From Acidobacteriota bacterium (GTDB taxonomy: Bacteria; Acidobacteriota; Thermoanaerobaculia; Gp7-AA8), in NCBI GenBank assembly GCA_016184115.1, contig JACPDH010000057.1, forward strand, positions 1-64,000: a stretch of DNA of 64,000 bases. Direction: 5' to 3'. The notes beneath the pieces are model-generated. The model was not told the origin of the DNA. It did no database searches and saw nothing but the letters and a program-made list of their open reading frames with translations. Each line of letters begins with the position of its first letter. Positions within the stretch are counted from its first letter, which is position 1. Position numbers and translations under genes: made by a program. Below are positions 1-9,512 of the stretch, piece by piece.

Positions 1-140
1 CCCTCCGGGTTGCGGCGGAATGGAGCCGCTTTCTTTGTCGCGCCTCCTCGCCGATGTACCACATCGACTCGTCGGCGCTTCGCGAATTCGGCTCCATTCC
101 GCCGCAACGAAAGGCAAGGGATTAACGAAACACTACACTA
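1..140. repeat. Partial BIME-like palindromic repeat element (right half)
   Basis: These 140 bases align without gaps to 35373-35512, the right half of the complete element described there, with only a few substitutions. The left half lies outside the window. It holds a stem-loop whose arms contain the 15-mer GTTGCGGCGGAATGG and its complement, a central CGATG...CATCG core, and the terminal inverted-repeat end that reads CACTACACTA. Nothing else is recognisable between it and the first gene except a palindrome at 302-320. Confidence 0.8.
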
Positions 141-301
141 GGATACGTTGCCTCCGCCACCGGTGAAAGCAACGAATCGTAGTGGCGCACGTGTCGACCT
201 CCGCATCTGGCAGCCGGCTATCCCGTGGCGCACAGCATCGTTTGTGGAGCGTTCCGCAATTCGCTTGACTTGGTCACGCGGTGAACTGAATTTACCTATG
301 A

Positions 302-320
302 GTTAATTAACCAAATGGTT
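302..320. promoter_or_regulatory. Palindromes over the start of the ArsR-type gene (putative operator)
   Basis: Two overlapping perfect palindromes are visible. GTTAATTAAC is at 302-311, and AACCA-AA-TGGTT at 309-320 contains the ATG at 315. ArsR/SmtB repressors typically bind AT-rich inverted repeats next to their own promoter, so an autoregulatory site is a reasonable inference. A TTGACT hexamer at 265-270 could be a -35 element, but I see no convincing -10. There is no clear ribosome binding site before the ATG. Confidence 0.4.
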
Positions 321-680
321 TCCAGAAACAACCACGACCAGCTCAGCGCAACATTCGCCGCACTCGCCGATCCGACCCGCCGCTCGATCCTGCTGCGCCT
401 CGCGTCGGGAGAGATCTCCGTCACCGCAATCGCCGAACCGTTCGAGATGAGCCTTCCTGCCGTAACCAAGCACCTGAAAGTGCTCGAACGGGCGGGTCTG
501 ATCAGCCGAGGCCGCGAAGCGCAGTGGCGTCCGTGCCGACTCGAGGGACGAGCGTTGCGCGACGCCGCGGGTTGGATCGAGCAGGTCCGCCGACTCTGGG
601 ATGAGCGGCTCGGTCGACTCGACGACGCCCAGCGCGAAGTGCGGTCGAAGGAGAAGAAGTATGTGCGCAGAACGAAGTGA
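315..680 (+). CDS. ArsR-family winged-helix transcriptional regulator
   Basis: A 121-residue protein with the compact ArsR winged-helix fold. The N-terminal half carries the hallmark ALADPTRRSILLRL helix, followed by the recognition-helix region with LPAVTKHLKVLERAGLI. No CXC-type metal-binding motif is present, so it is unlikely to be a metal sensor. It belongs to the subgroup that sits beside SRPBCC (AHSA1-like) proteins. The next gene is such a protein and starts inside the last codons of this one (ATG at 661, stop at 678-680), which indicates translational coupling. A DoxX gene follows. A palindrome covers the start codon, consistent with autorepression. The ligand is unknown. Confidence 0.9.
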   Translation: MVSRNNHDQLSATFAALADPTRRSILLRLASGEISVTAIAEPFEMSLPAVTKHLKVLERAGLISRGREAQWRPCRLEGRALRDAAGWIEQVRRLWDERLGRLDDAQREVRSKEKKYVRRTK

Positions 681-1113
681 GCCCCACGACCGCGAGATCG
701 TTACCACGCGGCACTTCGCGGTCACGCGCGAGCGTTTGTTCGAGGCGTGGATCAGCCCCGCAAGGCTTGCGCGCTGGTGGGGACCGAGTGACTTCACCAA
801 CACGTTCGAGACGTTTGACCCGCGCCCTGGAGGCGAGTGGCGCTTCGTGATGCACGGCCCGGACGGCACCGACTACGAGAACCGGAGCATCTTCGTCGAG
901 ATCGTGCATCCCGAACGGATCGTGTTCGACCATGTGTCGGACCACCGCTTCCGTGTCGTCGCGACCTTCGACGTCGAAGGGAACGGCACGCGCCTTACAT
1001 TTCGCATGACCTTTGAGACCGCCGACGAGGCCGCCAAGGTCGCTTCAACCGTGACCGAGACGAACGAACAGAACTTCGACAGGCTCGAGCAGGAGCTCGG
1101 CCTTACCGACTGA
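661..1113 (+). CDS. SRPBCC (AHSA1-like) domain protein
   Basis: A 150-residue protein of the START/Bet v 1-like hydrophobic-ligand-binding superfamily, Aha1-C-terminal-like branch. The family signature is visible near the N-terminus: a strand ending in TTRHFAVTRERLFEAW, then RLARWWGP, then FDPRPGGEWRFVMHGPDG. I placed the start at 661 because GGAG lies a few bases upstream. An in-frame ATG at 601 would overlap most of the regulator gene. The gene overlaps the ArsR gene by 20 bases and is surely co-transcribed. ArsR-SRPBCC pairs are common, and the SRPBCC partner usually has no known enzymatic activity. Confidence 0.88.
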   Translation: MCAERSEPHDREIVTTRHFAVTRERLFEAWISPARLARWWGPSDFTNTFETFDPRPGGEWRFVMHGPDGTDYENRSIFVEIVHPERIVFDHVSDHRFRVVATFDVEGNGTRLTFRMTFETADEAAKVASTVTETNEQNFDRLEQELGLTD

Positions 1114-1210
1114 AAGGCGCGCCGTCCGCACGGCGCAAACAACGTGACCCGATCGCACCGTCCGCGAACCCAGTGGCGGCTGCGCTCGGCCGATCGCACC
1201 GGAGGTACCG

Positions 1211-1654
1211 ATGAGCATCCGCAAAATCTTCGCCGCGCGCGAGTACGCGACGATGTCCGATCTTGCGCTTCTGCTTCTCCGCTTCGTCGGAGGAGCGGCA
1301 TTCATGATGCACGGCTGGAGCAAGATCCAGCATCCCTTCAGCTGGATGGGCCCCGACTCGTTCGTCTCACCGTTCTTCCAGGCGCTCGCCGCACTTTCAG
1401 AGTTCGGTGGTGGGCTCGCATGGATCCTGGGGCTACTCACTCCTCTAGCTTCCCTCGGGGTGCTCTCCACGATGTCGGTCGCGACCTGGTTCCACGCAAT
1501 CAAGCGAGGCGACCCGTTCGTGTCGACGGGCGGAGAAGCGTCATTCGAGCTCGCGGCGATCTACTTTTGCGTCGCGTTCCTGCTGATCGCCCTTGGACCA
1601 GGGACGCTCTCGCTCGATCGGATCGTGTTCGGAACGAAGCGAGCGGGTGGTTGA
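1211..1654 (+). CDS. DoxX family membrane protein
   Basis: A 147-residue protein with four hydrophobic segments and the DoxX-family pattern: an N-terminal helix with LLLLRFVGGAAFMMHGWSKI, then GGGLAWILGLLTPLASLG, then a C-terminal FCVAFLLIALGPGTLSLDRI. A strong Shine-Dalgarno sequence, GGAGG, lies seven bases before the ATG. It follows the ArsR and SRPBCC genes after about 100 bases and probably belongs to the same transcription unit. DoxX-like proteins are inner-membrane proteins of uncertain function, some linked to thiol or redox stress. No more specific role can be read here. Confidence 0.88.
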   Translation: MSIRKIFAAREYATMSDLALLLLRFVGGAAFMMHGWSKIQHPFSWMGPDSFVSPFFQALAALSEFGGGLAWILGLLTPLASLGVLSTMSVATWFHAIKRGDPFVSTGGEASFELAAIYFCVAFLLIALGPGTLSLDRIVFGTKRAGG

Positions 1655-1745
1655 TGGATCGCGTCGTTCCTTCCGGTGTTGCCCGTCGAGCTGGCGAGCG
1701 AATACCATTGATTCGTCACCTTCGAAACAGCGGACTCGATCGACA

Positions 1746-4700
1746 ATGCGTGTCAAATGCCACGGTTGTCATACGGCGTGGGAGTTCCCCGACGACACCT
1801 CCGTCGCGCGATGCCCCTCGTGCAGAATTCTCGCACTGACACCATCCGGCCGTTCGCTCGTCGACACGGCCGAGACCGCTGAGCCAACCGATCATCAAAT
1901 CCTCGGCCTAACGAGCGACGTGCGAGGCGCGGTCCTGGGTGCCACGTGGGCGGCGTTCCTCGCGAGAATACCGTTCGACCGTTTTCCCGCGGCCTTCCGC
2001 CAGGGCCGGCTCGCATTCGACCGGCTCAACGCAGCGAGCGAGTCGATCCTCGTGCTCCCACGATGGCCGATCGCGCGACGCTGCCTCGCGTGTGACACGT
2101 CGGAGCGATTCGGATTCCGTGCCTGCGTAATCTGCCGGGGAGTGCTGCAGCCTCCACCGGTGGAGACGCGCGCGCCAATCCCCACTGATGCATCGAGCGC
2201 GGGCGCACTCGAGCGCGCGGAGGCGCTCTGGCGCGCCGGCGAGCTCGACGAGCTCTCCCTCATCGTCGATCGCGACCTCACGCAGCGCGACTGCAATGAG
2301 GAGTCGCGCGCCCGCCTCGACCTTCTCGCTGGTCACGCACGAGCGTCGGCAGGCGACCATGGCGACGCGATCGAGCACTGGGCACGCGCCGCGACGGTCT
2401 CTGCCGCATCGACCGAAGCTCGCTTCTGCCTCGCCGCACTCGCTTACCGTCGGAATCTCCCCGAAGAGGTGCTCCACCACGCCGACGCCAGCTGGCCGAA
2501 CGTGTCGGAAACGATGACGCTGATCGCCGGATCCGCACTCGCGGCGATCGGCCGCGCCGACGATGCGATCGAGCGACTCTCGTCGCTCTTCGGCTCGAGC
2601 GACGAACGCCTCGCGGCGCGTGCTCGATGGGCGGCAGCCGCGACGGAGTACGCCGGGGGCAACCCGTCAGGCGTCTTCGTCCACCTCCGCGCCGCGATCG
2701 CCACGCTCACCGGCCGGCGCGACGACGCAACGCTCGTCGAATCACTCGCACCGATCGATATTGCGAAGCTCCACAGCCACATGATCTGGTTGACGGGTGT
2801 GACGTGGTCGGCGCTCGGCAACGACGAGCTTGCGGAGAGCTGGCTTGCGCTCGGCCAGCAGCTCGCGCCCTCCGATCCGTCATTCCCGCGCGAGCGGGGA
2901 ACGATTGCGCTCCGAATGAAGGCTCTCGACGCCGCTCGCGGGCTCTTCGACGAGGCGGAGAAGCGAGGCGATGCGAAAGGAGCGGCGCGCGGCCGGGCGG
3001 TCGCCGATTGGATCGCCGGCGGACATCGCGACGCGTCACCGCTTCTCGCCGCCACGGAGGAGTCGCACGATCCGATCCTCTACTACCACGCGGGACGGCA
3101 GCTCGAGCGCGCGGGCGACACGACCGGAGCGGCACGGGCATACGCACACGCGACGGTGCTCGACCCGTTGATGGGACGAGCGTTCGCGTCTCTCGGCGTG
3201 CTCAACGCTCGCGCGGGAGACGGGGAACGCGGGATCCGTGCCCTTCGCCGCGCGCGTGTCGCGGGCGAACGCGGCATGATGGTGCTCAAGGCACTCGCGA
3301 CGCTGCTTCTCGAGCGCGGCAGCGTCGCCGAAGCAATGCCGCTTCTCGAGGAGATTCGCCTCCGCGCTCCCGACGACCCGGTCGTCGCTCGCAACTACGC
3401 CGGCGCCGCGCGCCTGCTCGCCCTCCAGCACGCCAATGACGAGAAGAACGAGGAAGCGCTCGAGTGGTTGAACGAGGGGGCCGCCGCCGATCCGGACGGC
3501 GCCGCGGCCTGGGATCGCGTCGGAGCGGAGATCGGATTCCGCGCCGCATTGCGCCTAACCGACTTGCGGCCCACCGGGTGGGAAGCTGCCGCCGAAGCGT
3601 TGCTCGAAGACGCGGCACGCCGCGACCCGGCAGATCTGCGGATCCGCCTACGCCTTGGCATCGTTCGGCTCGCGGGTGCGCTTTCGATGCGAAGCGACGA
3701 TGCGATGCGCGCGGCGATCGCGATGCTCCAGTCGGTCGCGTCGTCTCCTTCCGCCGCCCAGGCGCTCCGATTCAGCGCCGAGCTGCACCGGGCGATTGCG
3801 CTCCACGCGAGCGGCTCGACGCAGCAGGCTGACGAGATCGCTTCGCGCCTCGCGAAGAATCCGGCGCTCGATCCGGCGAGCAGGCTCCGCGCGCGATGGG
3901 TCCAGTCGCTCTCGCTCGCGATGTCGGGCCGGCTGCTGCAGGCTCGCGTGCTGCTCGAAGAATCGGCACGCGAGTGCGAAGAGATCGCCGACGCGGGCGA
4001 GTTTCTGAGGTTGGTGAGGCTGCAGATACTCAAGCTCGAGGCGGCCGAACGCGGAGCGCACAAACTCGAGCGCGAAGTGCAGGCGCTCGAACCCGACGCA
4101 CGCGGCGCGCCGGCGCAACTCTATTGGGGCGTCGTCCTCGCGGGACTCGGCCGCCACGACGAGGCCGACCGCGTTCTCGAGGCGGCGTCGCACGCGCCTG
4201 CACTTCGTCGCGATGCGCGCGCCAGCCGCTCGATGATGCAGCTCTCGCGCGTCGCGCACCTCCTCGCGAACGGCCGCGAGGCCGACGCCCTCAAGCTCAT
4301 GGGGAAGGTGCGACCATCACTCCCGCAGGATCCCGAGATCGACGAGTGGCTCAATACACTCGAGGTCGAAACGGTACCCGCCGCCGCGCTCCGGCAGGGA
4401 GATGCCGCGTCGGCGCTCGCACTCTGGTCGGCGCGAGCGCAGCGGTGGCGGCAGAAGGACGCCGAGTACTGGGAGCTCGTCCGCTCGATCGCGATCGCCG
4501 CGCACGCAGCCGCGATTCGCGCCGAGGAGCAATGCGAGCACGATGTTGCCGAAGACTATTGGAACGTCGCCGTCACACGGTGGCTCGAGCTCCTCGACGC
4601 CGATGAATTCTGGCAGGCCTACTCGCGTCGCGCGCGAGAGCTCTTCCCGTCGATCGATCCCGCGATCGTCGACCAGACGCGAGACGATCTCCTCGACACC

Positions 4701-5513
4701 CACGTGGCGGGGGTGATCCGCGCCGTCATCGCACGCCACACGCGGCGCGGAGACGTCCGTTCCGCGATGCGCCGCCACTCACTGCTCGAGCAGATCGAGT
4801 CGTGGCGGCTCTCGAGGAACCCCGCGGACGACAGCGCTCGCAAACGACTCGCCTCGTGCCATGCGCAACGTCTCATCCTCGCGTCGACGCTGAAGCTCTG
4901 GGACGATGCGATCGACTCCGGAACGAAGGCGTGCATCGCCGATCCTTCGGAGCCTGCCCACTTCACGAGCATGGCCACCACCTATGGCGCAATGATGCGC
5001 CCGCTGCTCGAGGAGCTCCGCGGGAAGGAGCGCGACGCCGACACGAGCACCCCGCTTTTCGAGCTCACCGGCAGGATCGTCGATCTGCTCTCGCTCGGAC
5101 TCGCTTGGAATCCGCACGAGCGTGAGCTCGCCGCGCTCTACTCCCAGCTGTCGATTCGCCTCGGCTATGCTGGCGTACCGGAGAGCGATCCCCGAATCCG
5201 CCGCGCCGAAGCGCTGCGTCAGAAACTCCCGCCCGATGCCCTCGCGCGACACGCGGCGATGCTCGCGGGCGACGTCGACGCGTCAGCGGAGACGTTCGCG
5301 GGAGACATCGACCTCGACGACGCGTTGCCGGCGGACGAGGGTCAGAGCATCGAGTTTTCGGAAACGGACGAGGTCGCCGCGAAGCGCCTCGTACGAAAGT
5401 GGAGGGACGACGGGTTGAGCCCCGACGCGATCTACTGGTCGCTCCTCAGCGTCTATCCCTCGCTCGCGAGGAGAGAACGGACGGCGATCTTCAGAATGGT
5501 CGAGGCGCCGTAA
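1746..5513 (+). CDS. Zinc-ribbon, degenerate J-like, TPR-repeat protein
   Basis: A 1255-residue cytosolic protein. Residues 5-26 form a four-cysteine ribbon (C5, C8, C23, C26). The next ~60 residues resemble a J domain (ILGL..., then DRF, then LAFDRLNAASESIL), but PFD stands where HPD should be. A second CXXC...CXXC pair follows at about residues 113-130. The rest, over 1000 residues, is alpha-helical with many TPR-like units rich in Ala, Leu, Arg and Glu. I chose ATG 1746 because the zinc ribbon begins there; the frame stays open upstream to 1593 but looks non-coding. It is the first gene of a same-strand run, and the next gene starts 13 bases after its stop. It could be a scaffold or substrate-recognition factor for the Clp ATPase downstream, by context only. 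Confidence 0.85.
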   Translation: MRVKCHGCHTAWEFPDDTSVARCPSCRILALTPSGRSLVDTAETAEPTDHQILGLTSDVRGAVLGATWAAFLARIPFDRFPAAFRQGRLAFDRLNAASESILVLPRWPIARRCLACDTSERFGFRACVICRGVLQPPPVETRAPIPTDASSAGALERAEALWRAGELDELSLIVDRDLTQRDCNEESRARLDLLAGHARASAGDHGDAIEHWARAATVSAASTEARFCLAALAYRRNLPEEVLHHADASWPNVSETMTLIAGSALAAIGRADDAIERLSSLFGSSDERLAARARWAAAATEYAGGNPSGVFVHLRAAIATLTGRRDDATLVESLAPIDIAKLHSHMIWLTGVTWSALGNDELAESWLALGQQLAPSDPSFPRERGTIALRMKALDAARGLFDEAEKRGDAKGAARGRAVADWIAGGHRDASPLLAATEESHDPILYYHAGRQLERAGDTTGAARAYAHATVLDPLMGRAFASLGVLNARAGDGERGIRALRRARVAGERGMMVLKALATLLLERGSVAEAMPLLEEIRLRAPDDPVVARNYAGAARLLALQHANDEKNEEALEWLNEGAAADPDGAAAWDRVGAEIGFRAALRLTDLRPTGWEAAAEALLEDAARRDPADLRIRLRLGIVRLAGALSMRSDDAMRAAIAMLQSVASSPSAAQALRFSAELHRAIALHASGSTQQADEIASRLAKNPALDPASRLRARWVQSLSLAMSGRLLQARVLLEESARECEEIADAGEFLRLVRLQILKLEAAERGAHKLEREVQALEPDARGAPAQLYWGVVLAGLGRHDEADRVLEAASHAPALRRDARASRSMMQLSRVAHLLANGREADALKLMGKVRPSLPQDPEIDEWLNTLEVETVPAAALRQGDAASALALWSARAQRWRQKDAEYWELVRSIAIAAHAAAIRAEEQCEHDVAEDYWNVAVTRWLELLDADEFWQAYSRRARELFPSIDPAIVDQTRDDLLDTHVAGVIRAVIARHTRRGDVRSAMRRHSLLEQIESWRLSRNPADDSARKRLASCHAQRLILASTLKLWDDAIDSGTKACIADPSEPAHFTSMATTYGAMMRPLLEELRGKERDADTSTPLFELTGRIVDLLSLGLAWNPHERELAALYSQLSIRLGYAGVPESDPRIRRAEALRQKLPPDALARHAAMLAGDVDASAETFAGDIDLDDALPADEGQSIEFSETDEVAAKRLVRKWRDDGLSPDAIYWSLLSVYPSLARRERTAIFRMVEAP

Positions 5514-5526
5514 GGAACGAACGACG

Positions 5527-5991
5527 ATGAGCGAGCGGCGACAGGTCGAACAGAAGAGCGAACCATTGGCGGGCGACCCGTTTGCCGGCGACAACCCGTA
5601 CACGGTTCTCGGCGTCGATCGCGAATCCGACATCGCCGGGATCCGCGCCGCCTATCGAGCAAAACTGCGGCAGACGGAGAACGAGCGCGAGCGGCAGTTG
5701 CTCCACGATGCATTCGAGACGCTGACGCGTCCACGAAGCAGACTCCTCCGTGACCTCTTCGCGCCCCGCGAGTCGCGCCGGCACGAACAGATCATGCTGC
5801 GCTACGGTGCAGTCCGATTCGAGCTCGAACCGCACGATGTCTCGTCTCTCCTCATGCATGCGAGCGACCTCGAGTGGGGCGGCGCGGCGAGTCAGCTCGA
5901 AGTGCCGCGCGTTCCAAAGGTCGTGTTCGAGAGCATGCTGCCGTCGCCACCGCGTGGCGACGAGCTCGTCGTGCCCGATCGCAAAAAGTGA
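5527..5991 (+). CDS. Degenerate J-domain protein lacking HPD
   Basis: A 154-residue protein. Residues 23-75 match the J-domain outline: NPYTVLGV, then IRAAYRAKLR (helix II), then a helix III-like LLHDAFETLTRPRSRLLRDLF. The HPD tripeptide needed to stimulate Hsp70 ATPase is missing, and the segment after helix II reads QTENERERQ instead. The C-terminal half has no recognised domain. The gene sits 13 bases after the zinc-ribbon/TPR gene, which has its own J-like segment without HPD, and 34 bases before the YbjN-like gene, so an operon is likely. By analogy with other J-like domains it may be a docking or adaptor module rather than an Hsp70 co-chaperone. Confidence 0.75.
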   Translation: MSERRQVEQKSEPLAGDPFAGDNPYTVLGVDRESDIAGIRAAYRAKLRQTENERERQLLHDAFETLTRPRSRLLRDLFAPRESRRHEQIMLRYGAVRFELEPHDVSSLLMHASDLEWGGAASQLEVPRVPKVVFESMLPSPPRGDELVVPDRKK

Positions 5992-6025
5992 CGCTCTCCA
6001 ACCGGCCGCCGCGCACTTTGGTAGC

Positions 6026-7033
6026 ATGAATCGCACATCACGATCGATGAGCCGGTTCCAGGCGGAGGACCGCTCCGCATCGCGTAAGACCGACGACGAG
6101 AAGACCATGGTGCTGTCGCCTCACAACCGTTTTCCGATCGCGTTCGAGCTCTCATCGAGCTCGGACGGGTCGCTGCCTCCCGACAGGCCGCGCGAGAGCG
6201 CCTCGAGCGAGCCGTCGGACGCGGTAACGCGCGTGGCGCTTCGCTGCGGATGGAACGTGACACGCGATGAGACGCGATTGGTGGTCGATGCAGGCGCCGA
6301 ACACCGCGTCCTCATCGAAGGCTCGGTCGCTGGGGCACGCGAGCGGCTCCTTCGGTTACGACGCCCGATTCCCGACGCCACAATCTCTCCGACAGAGGAA
6401 GCGGAGATGTTGAGGAGAAACGCGCGCACCGCGCATGCCGGCTTTGCGCTCGGCGGAGATGGCCGCGCGATGCTCACGGCGACGCTCACCGAACCGACCG
6501 TTGACGAAGGCGAGCTCGAAGCGGTCCTGCGCTCGATCATCGCCGGCGGCGACGCAGTTGGAGTGAAGGCGGTCATCGACTTCGATCCGACGACCTACCG
6601 TACGGCGGCGAGCGCCGGATCGTGGGAGGCGCAGCTCCTCCGCGAGTCGCTCGGCCGCGCAGCGATCGCGTTCCAGTTCGCCGGCGCACGCTGCGTCGCG
6701 AGCCTCGCGCTCGAACAGGGACGACACAAGTCCGTTCACATTCTTTTCGACCGCGCCGATGCATGGGGCGACCAACTCGTGCAGGCAATCTCGATCTGCG
6801 CCCCCGCGCCGCCGGAGTGGCATCGCAAGGCACTCGAGGCCAATGCGAGTTTGCCGCTTGGCGCGTTGGCACTCGCGACGTTCGGCCCGCTGGAGAGCCT
6901 CGTCGCGGTGCGCACGATGCTCGCGCGAAGCCTCGAGCCCGACACCCTGCTCGAGATCGTCGTGGGACTCGCTCGAATCGCCGACAAGGCGGAAGAGCAT
7001 CTACTCGACTCGAAGAACGAGCACCACTCGTGA
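6026..7033 (+). CDS. Tandem YbjN-like (type III chaperone-fold) protein
   Basis: A 335-residue protein. It appears to contain two copies of a YbjN/CesT-like domain. Copy 1 (about residues 55-175) ends with FALGGDGRAMLTATL and a helical EGELEAVLRSII. Copy 2 (about 215-330) ends with ALATFGPLESLVAVRTML followed by LEIVVGLARIADKAEE. The repeated pattern is a beta strand with Gly or Pro, a conserved strand of alternating hydrophobics, then a terminal amphipathic helix. This fold binds peptides or partially folded proteins in known members. The start is ATG 6026 or 6047, neither with a strong ribosome site. It lies between the J-like gene and the Clp ATPase. The family call is from pattern only and is moderate. 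Confidence 0.55.
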   Translation: MNRTSRSMSRFQAEDRSASRKTDDEKTMVLSPHNRFPIAFELSSSSDGSLPPDRPRESASSEPSDAVTRVALRCGWNVTRDETRLVVDAGAEHRVLIEGSVAGARERLLRLRRPIPDATISPTEEAEMLRRNARTAHAGFALGGDGRAMLTATLTEPTVDEGELEAVLRSIIAGGDAVGVKAVIDFDPTTYRTAASAGSWEAQLLRESLGRAAIAFQFAGARCVASLALEQGRHKSVHILFDRADAWGDQLVQAISICAPAPPEWHRKALEANASLPLGALALATFGPLESLVAVRTMLARSLEPDTLLEIVVGLARIADKAEEHLLDSKNEHHS

Positions 7034-7199
7034 TCAGATGCCAATCAATGTCCAGCGCAGAAACGCGTTCGAATACCGCGCTCGCCTGTCCCGGAACCGG
7101 TAACGCTTCGCTTGTGAGGGAATCAGCGTGTCACTGCGGGAGTAGTAATGAGTATCCAGACAGGATGTATCGCGCCGGAACCCGCACGATGAGGACGTG

Positions 7200-9512
7200 A
7201 TGTCGGAGATCGAAGCCATCACCGCGTTGATCGCGCCCGAGGCCCGGAGTCTCGTCGAAGCCGCGCGGCACGAGGCGCAGGCACGCGCCTGCTTCTACGT
7301 CGGCGTGGAGCATCTCTTCGTCGCCCTCGTGAAGCGGGAGCGATCGAAGCTCGCGCGCGCTCTCGAGACCACCGGAGTCGATCCGAAATCGCTTCGAGAC
7401 GCCGTGCGTCGTTTCGCCGGAGTCGGAAGCCCTGAAATCCCGTTTGCGCCACCCGCGGCGACGACGGTCCGGCTACGTGCGATCGTGCGCGACGCCGCGT
7501 ATCGTGCCCGTTCGCGAGGGGGCGAGCTCGCGGGCGAAGGCGACCTGATCGAAGCGATCCTGGGAGACGACGACGCCTCGCCCTCGATCGTGCTTCGCGG
7601 CGCGGGAGTCGACATCCCCGCGCTCGAGCTCGCGCTCGCGTCGAGCGCCGAAGCAGTCACCGTTCCGGGACGGATGCGACTCGGCTCGAAGGAGCTCGAG
7701 CCCGGCTCGATCCTCGCACGTTTCGGACGCGATTTGACCGCGCTCGCCGCGAAAGGCGAGCTCGCCACCGCGGTCGGGCGCGACTCGGAGATTCGCGAGC
7801 TGCTCCGCGCGCTCTGCAGGCAGACGAAGAACGCGCCGCTTCTCATCGGCGAGCCGGGTGTCGGAAAGACGGCAATCGTCGAAGAGCTCGCGAACCGAAT
7901 CGCGCACGGCGATGTCCCCGACGCGATCGCCGGAAAGCATGTCGTCGAGATCTCGCTCGCCTCGATCGTCGCGGGAACGAAGTATCGCGGCGAATTCGAG
8001 GAACGGATGGAGAAGCTCATTCGCGAGGCGCGCGACAACCCCGACATCCTTCTCTTCGTCGACGAGATTCACTCGCTCGTCGGGGCCGGCGCGGCAGAAG
8101 GCTCTCCGATGGACGCAGGCGACGTGCTCAAGCCGTCGCTCGCGCGCGGCGAGATCCGCGTCATCGGCGCAACGACGCCGCGCGATTACGCGCAGTCGAT
8201 CGAAAAAGACGGCGCGCTCGCACGACGCTTTCAAACCATCCGCGTCGACGAGCCTTCTCCCGCCGCGTCGCGTGCGATCGTCCTCGGCCGCTGCGCATCG
8301 CTCGAAGCGCACCACGGCGTGACGATCATGCCGGATGCGATCGACGCCGCCGTCACACTCTCCGTGCGCTACATCCCCGACCGGAAACTCCCCGACAAAG
8401 CGATCGACCTCGTCGACGAGGCGTGCGTCAGACTCCGCGTCCGCTCCTTCGCCGGGAAGTTCACGACGCTCGTCACTGCCGATCTCGTCGCCGAAGCGCT
8501 CTCCGCGAAAACCGGCATCCCGCTCCAGCGACTGACCGAGAGCGAACAGAAGCGACTGCTTCGTATGGAAGACGCGCTTCAGGCGCGCGTCGTGGGACAG
8601 GACGAGGCGTGCCGCTCGGTCGCCGAGCGAATCCGACTCGCCCGTGCCGGTCTGCGCGATCCGCGCAAACCGGTCGGCGTCCTCTTCTTCCTCGGCCCCT
8701 CGGGAGTCGGAAAGACCGAGCTTGCGCGCGCGGTCGCGGAGTTCCTCGACGGCTCTGACGACGCGATGATCCGCGTCGACATGTCGGAGTATCAGGAGAA
8801 GCACACGATTTCGCGCCTGATCGGCTCGCCGCCTGGATACGTCGGAAGCGATGAAGAGGGGCAGCTCACGCAGAAGCTGCGCCACCGCCCGGCGAGCGTC
8901 GTGCTCCTCGACGAGATCGAGAAGGCGCATCCCGACATCTGGGATCTCTTCCTGCAGGTCTTCGACGACGGGCGGCTCACCGACGCACAGGGACGGGTCG
9001 CCGACTGCAGGCACGCGATCTTCATCATGACCTCGAACGCCTGCTCCGACCTCTGGAACCACGACCGAGGCATCGTCGGCTTCGGCACGCCGCGCGAAGA
9101 TGAGGCCGCGGTTCTCGAGATGCCGGCGCCGTCGGAAGTCAACGACCGTCTCGCGAAGACATTTCGTCCCGAGTTTCTCAACCGCGTCGACGAGCTCGTC
9201 CTTTTCCGACCGTTAGGCGCAGAGGAGCTTGCCGCGATCGCCCGCATCCAGATCGAACGCCTGCTGGGCCGCGTCCGAGACCAGGGAATCGTCATCCATG
9301 TGACCGAGGCGGCGATCGCCGAGGTCGCGCGCCGCGGATGGGATCCCGCCCATGGAGCGCGCCCGATCGAGCGCTCCGTCGAAGACAACGTCGCACGACC
9401 CCTCTCCGCCGCAATCCTCAACGGACGCACGGGGCCGGGCGGTCGGATCCTGATCGACGCGAAGGACGGAGAGATCGCAGTCGACGCGAGCGGAGGTGAC
9501 GTCCGTGGTTGA
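7200..9512 (+). CDS. ClpA/ClpC-type Hsp100 AAA+ unfoldase
   Basis: A 770-residue ATPase. Residues 1-140 are a Clp N-domain. AAA-1 has Walker A GEPGVGKTA, Walker B LLFVDEIHS and the pore loop AGTKYRGEFEERM. AAA-2 has GPSGVGKTE, VVLLDEIEKAHPDIW and the pore loop GYVG. The linker between them is short, with no ClpB-type coiled-coil M domain. After AAA-2 Walker B, an IVGFG tripeptide region aligns with the ClpP-docking VGF loop of ClpC, so protease partnering is possible; no clpP lies in this window. ATG 7200 is preferred over the GTG at 7197, with GAGG five bases upstream. The 3-prime end overlaps the FHA gene. Context (J-like, YbjN-like and FHA neighbours) suggests a specialised unfoldase. Confidence 0.92.
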   Translation: MSEIEAITALIAPEARSLVEAARHEAQARACFYVGVEHLFVALVKRERSKLARALETTGVDPKSLRDAVRRFAGVGSPEIPFAPPAATTVRLRAIVRDAAYRARSRGGELAGEGDLIEAILGDDDASPSIVLRGAGVDIPALELALASSAEAVTVPGRMRLGSKELEPGSILARFGRDLTALAAKGELATAVGRDSEIRELLRALCRQTKNAPLLIGEPGVGKTAIVEELANRIAHGDVPDAIAGKHVVEISLASIVAGTKYRGEFEERMEKLIREARDNPDILLFVDEIHSLVGAGAAEGSPMDAGDVLKPSLARGEIRVIGATTPRDYAQSIEKDGALARRFQTIRVDEPSPAASRAIVLGRCASLEAHHGVTIMPDAIDAAVTLSVRYIPDRKLPDKAIDLVDEACVRLRVRSFAGKFTTLVTADLVAEALSAKTGIPLQRLTESEQKRLLRMEDALQARVVGQDEACRSVAERIRLARAGLRDPRKPVGVLFFLGPSGVGKTELARAVAEFLDGSDDAMIRVDMSEYQEKHTISRLIGSPPGYVGSDEEGQLTQKLRHRPASVVLLDEIEKAHPDIWDLFLQVFDDGRLTDAQGRVADCRHAIFIMTSNACSDLWNHDRGIVGFGTPREDEAAVLEMPAPSEVNDRLAKTFRPEFLNRVDELVLFRPLGAEELAAIARIQIERLLGRVRDQGIVIHVTEAAIAEVARRGWDPAHGARPIERSVEDNVARPLSAAILNGRTGPGGRILIDAKDGEIAVDASGGDVRG

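Noticed and set aside
7473-9062. 529-codon open frame on the minus strand opposite the clp gene
   Set aside because: The plus-strand frame has complete AAA+ motifs. The antisense frame is Arg/Asp/Glu-rich with no domain pattern, as expected for a shadow in GC-rich DNA.
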